Below are positions 7,077 to 9,625 of a DNA stretch of 9,625 nucleotides, in pieces. The notes under the pieces are model-generated. The model was not told the DNA's origin and made no database searches. It saw nothing but the letters and a program-made list of their open reading frames with translations. Numbering within the stretch: the first letter of the stretch is position 1; each line of letters opens with the position of its first letter. The stretch covers positions 1-9,625 of the forward strand of contig CAMZBE010000028.1 of NCBI GenBank assembly GCA_947304475.1. Direction: 5' to 3'. The stretch is from an uncultured Clostridia bacterium (GTDB taxonomy: Bacteria; Bacillota; Clostridia; Oscillospirales; CAG-272). A program made the position numbers and the translations under genes.

Positions 7077-7100
7077 CGCGCTTTCTTTCAAGAAAGCGCG
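7077..7100. repeat. Perfect inverted repeat just after the lyase stop codon
   Basis: The arms CGCGCTTTCTT and AAGAAAGCGCG (11 bp each) are separated by two bases. No T tract follows on either strand, so it is more likely an RNA 3'-end stabilising hairpin or a protein-binding palindrome than a terminator. Confidence 0.55.
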
Positions 7101-7110
7101 CGTACCTCTT

Positions 7111-9625
7111 TCAGTTCGGAGTGAGCGTCACCGTTCCCGCAGGGGCGGTGAACACCAGCAGTCCGCCGTCGGAAGTTGCCGTCGCGGTCTTCGTGGTCGA
7201 ACCGACCTTGACCGTCCAAGTACCCGCTTTGACGCCCGAGACGTAGTAGGTCAGGGTACCCGAGCCGCTCGTCGTGAAACTGAACGCCGAGGTCTGCCTT
7301 GACGCGCCGTCGGCGAAGACCGCCGCGACCTTACCGATCACGGCGCCGGTCGCCGCCGAACTGTTGGTGATTGCCGTCGCGGTCTGTCCCGAGGGGCTCT
7401 TGCTCTTGTCGCAGGCGTACATCACGTTCAGCATGATACTGTTCTTGTTGCCCGACGCTGTTGCGACCTCGAGCCGTCCCCAGTATCCGTCGGTCTTATC
7501 GTCCTTGGTCAGCGCGTAGGTTTTGCTGCCCACCGTCCAGTTCGCCGGTTTGGATCCGCCGACCTTCGAGAGCGTGCAGTTGCCGACCACGTTCTGCAAC
7601 ACCAGTTTTCCGTCGCCGTTGGTTACCGTCGCGGTCTTGCCCGAAATCGACGGCTCGTTCACGGTATGGAGCAGAAAGACCTTCTGATACTTGCTGTCCT
7701 TCGCGGTGATATTGTCATAGACGAAGAAGTAGAGCGGCACGTCGGCGTTCCCGGTATCGTAGACCGCGAGCATCCGGCGGTCGCAGCGCTCCATATTGGA
7801 GGAGGAACTCGTCGTTCTGACTAATTTAGTGCCGACAATCGGCAAAGAGATTCTTTTAAACGTAGTCGCGCAGTAGGCGTCGGCGATATCTCCGGCGATA
7901 TAGGCGTAGGTCGGCTTGGTTTTCGCCGTATCGGAATAGCCGTAGGCGAAGCCGTTCGTGGTCCCCATCTTGTAGGAACTGCCCTGCCAGGTGGAGAGGG
8001 AGGTGGTCTCGGACGGCTGTTTCTGACCGAGGATCGTGTTTCCGTCCTTCAATACGATCGAGTTGTGGGCGATGGTCGCCTGGTGGTAATTGTTGTGGTG
8101 ATCCGACTCGTACTTGTCGTAGTAGCCCGAGTCGCCTGCGAGCAGCGCCTTGTAGAAGATCTGGAAGGAACCCGAGTCCGCGTGGTCGTGGTTTGCCGTC
8201 GTGCGGTTCCCGATCTTCATATAGACCGAGGCGGAATTCCCGTCCCACGAACTGTGCGCGATCATCTGACCGAGCCAGCCGCCGTTATAGAGGATCAGAT
8301 CCAGTCCGTCGTAGCGTTGGCTCGCCTTTCCGGTCGTGCCCTTCGACTTCAGGATCATATAGTAGGTCGAGGTGAAATAGGAGTAGTCCGCAAAGTCCGC
8401 CCAACTCATCGCGGTCGAGTCGTTGAACAGATACGCCGAGATCATGGAGGGCAGCGCCATCTGCTTCATCGCCTCTTTGCCCGATCTGCCTTGATGGTCT
8501 CCCTCGGAGAAGATGACGGTCTTCGAGTTGTCGGACACGCCCTTCATAATGTGCGAGTAAGCGGAGCGCATCACTTGTTTCATATTCGACGCGTTGTAGG
8601 GGAACTTTCCGGTCGCGCTTTCGAGCAGCCACGCGCTCCAGAGATCGGAGCCGAAGCGGATGGGCAGGTAGGTCGAGATGCCCTGCGGATAATAGCCCGC
8701 CTTGTAATACTCGTTGCGAACCGGCACGTATTCCTGATACACCCGTCCGGCGATATACTTGTACCAGGTCGGTTCGTCGTCGTAGATTGCGATCGCGAAG
8801 GCGAGGTAATCACGCAGGATCTGCCGTTCGCACCCGTGCCCCGAGATCGCGCCCTGCCCGGACGGCGGGAACCCGACCTCCATGCCGGAACCGCACTTCT
8901 TCTCGACGCCGATGATGAACTGTTTCTTGTCGGCGGCGGTCAGGAGGTTATAGCACCAGTCGTAGACCTGCGCCGTCGTGAACATCACTTCGCCGTAGCG
9001 GCGGCAGGGATCGCTGGTGTCGGCGATCTTGAAGTTGGTGATGAATTCCTTCATCATCCGGATCGAGTCGTAGCCGTAGAGCGTCACGCCGGTCATCCGG
9101 TACAGAAACGCCTTCGCCCGGATGGTCTGCAGGATCTCTTCCCTATAGTCCTCGTCTTTGTAGTTTTGGCTGTTTCCCTCGGGTACGCCCGACGTGTAGT
9201 CGTTCGCCGTCGAGATCACCGACTGCAGTTTTCCGACATTCTCGAGTTTGCCCATCGCCGCCTTCACGTCGGCGATCGTGGTCGAGTTGAATAGGACGCG
9301 CGGGTGCTCGTTGCTCTTCGGACTGGCGGTCGGCGCGTTGTATTTGGACGTCGACATCGTGCTGTATTTCGTGCCGCCGAACTGACTGTCGGTGTAGCCG
9401 TTGATCTTGGTTTTGCAGGCGTTGACCTGGTTCTGGTAGGCGTCGTAGGTGGTCGTGTCGGCGACGTAGGCGGTCTTCCCGCACTTCGAGCAGATGCCCA
9501 CCTTCTGCCCCGCCTTGGTCGCCGTCGGCTCGACGGCGAGATAGGAGAAGGTCACGGTGTGGTTGTCGCTCTTCGGAATGGTCTCGGTCTTCTTCTCGTT
9601 GCAGAGCGTGCAGGTATAGAGTTTC
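7111..9625 (-). CDS. Heparinase II/III-family polysaccharide lyase, secreted, N-terminus outside window
   Basis: Likely extracellular lyase that cleaves uronic-acid polysaccharides by beta-elimination. The frame is open to the window edge, so 837 residues are visible and the start and any signal peptide are missing. Numbering from the first full codon, residues 1-50 contain C5xxC8, H22 and C45xxC48, a Cys/His module like those in the LRR lipoprotein. An alpha-helical domain follows at about 105-430, with GHGCERQILRDYLAF (H263) and YYPQGISTY (Y319). The heparinase II/III signature NHDHADSGSFQIFYK (H479, H481) then opens the beta-sandwich part, with HQATIAHNSIVL (H520). Spacing of H263, Y319 and H479 resembles the His-Tyr-His triad I recall for Pedobacter heparinase II, suggesting an active enzyme; this is a memory-based comparison. 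About 768-837 look like a small added beta domain. Heparin, heparan or another uronate polymer could be the substrate; the sequence does not say. Confidence 0.88.
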   Translation of the reverse strand, partial: KLYTCTLCNEKKTETIPKSDNHTVTFSYLAVEPTATKAGQKVGICSKCGKTAYVADTTTYDAYQNQVNACKTKINGYTDSQFGGTKYSTMSTSKYNAPTASPKSNEHPRVLFNSTTIADVKAAMGKLENVGKLQSVISTANDYTSGVPEGNSQNYKDEDYREEILQTIRAKAFLYRMTGVTLYGYDSIRMMKEFITNFKIADTSDPCRRYGEVMFTTAQVYDWCYNLLTAADKKQFIIGVEKKCGSGMEVGFPPSGQGAISGHGCERQILRDYLAFAIAIYDDEPTWYKYIAGRVYQEYVPVRNEYYKAGYYPQGISTYLPIRFGSDLWSAWLLESATGKFPYNASNMKQVMRSAYSHIMKGVSDNSKTVIFSEGDHQGRSGKEAMKQMALPSMISAYLFNDSTAMSWADFADYSYFTSTYYMILKSKGTTGKASQRYDGLDLILYNGGWLGQMIAHSSWDGNSASVYMKIGNRTTANHDHADSGSFQIFYKALLAGDSGYYDKYESDHHNNYHQATIAHNSIVLKDGNTILGQKQPSETTSLSTWQGSSYKMGTTNGFAYGYSDTAKTKPTYAYIAGDIADAYCATTFKRISLPIVGTKLVRTTSSSSNMERCDRRMLAVYDTGNADVPLYFFVYDNITAKDSKYQKVFLLHTVNEPSISGKTATVTNGDGKLVLQNVVGNCTLSKVGGSKPANWTVGSKTYALTKDDKTDGYWGRLEVATASGNKNSIMLNVMYACDKSKSPSGQTATAITNSSAATGAVIGKVAAVFADGASRQTSAFSFTTSGSGTLTYYVSGVKAGTWTVKVGSTTKTATATSDGGLLVFTAPAGTVTLTPN

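Larger units (their letters stand above)
6733..7110. other. Gene-free intergenic region rich in inverted repeats
   Basis: Between the operon promoter and the stop codon of the lyase gene I find no convincing gene. Short open frames here run through hairpins and lack supported starts. The stretch holds at least five separate inverted repeats: an imperfect one at 6828-6849, repeat copy B, and those at 6934-6959, 7014-7043 and 7077-7100. The part at 6733-6827 shows nothing I can name. Confidence 0.75.

Noticed and set aside
9553..9555. GTG codon as start of the lyase
   Set aside because: The frame continues open to the window edge, and the upstream codons encode CTLC, which fits the Cys/His module. 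The start therefore lies outside.

Overview
The window looks like a chromosomal segment of an anaerobic, gut-type Gram-positive Clostridia member (Oscillospiraceae/Christensenellales-like). This rests on moderately high GC, strong AGGAG/GGAGG ribosome binding sites, a consensus sigma-A promoter, a lipoprotein with BspA-type leucine-rich repeats, an InlB-type (Listeria-Bacteroides) repeat, and Cys/His surface modules of the kind common in such bacteria. The lineage is inferred, not demonstrated. All four genes lie on the minus strand, so they read from high to low coordinates.

Region 1 (9625 to 7111): the 3' part of a secreted heparinase II/III-family polysaccharide lyase. Its N-terminus lies beyond the window edge. 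Region 2 (7110 to about 6733): a gene-free stretch of about 380 bp packed with inverted repeats, including a good intrinsic terminator, and one copy of a 45-bp stem-loop repeat that recurs at positions 7-51.

Region 3 (6732 to 119): a compact operon. A consensus promoter is overlapped and followed by two near-identical 14-bp boxes, probably operators. It drives a BlaI/MecI-type repressor, which overlaps by 4 bp a BlaR1-type membrane metalloprotease. After a 14-bp gap comes a 1398-residue lipoprotein built mostly of about 35 BspA-type leucine-rich repeats. The operon ends at a strong hairpin terminator (61-95), followed by the other copy of the 45-bp repeat.

The main point of interest is the operon. 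The BlaR1 homologue keeps its HExxH metalloprotease core and membrane helices, but its external C-terminal domain is not a penicillin-binding domain. It carries an InlB-like repeat plus a short BspA-type leucine-rich repeat stretch, the same repeat type that makes up the neighbouring lipoprotein. No beta-lactamase gene is present. The layout suggests a protease/repressor pair controlling a surface adhesin-like lipoprotein in response to an extracellular cue. The cue and the function are inference.
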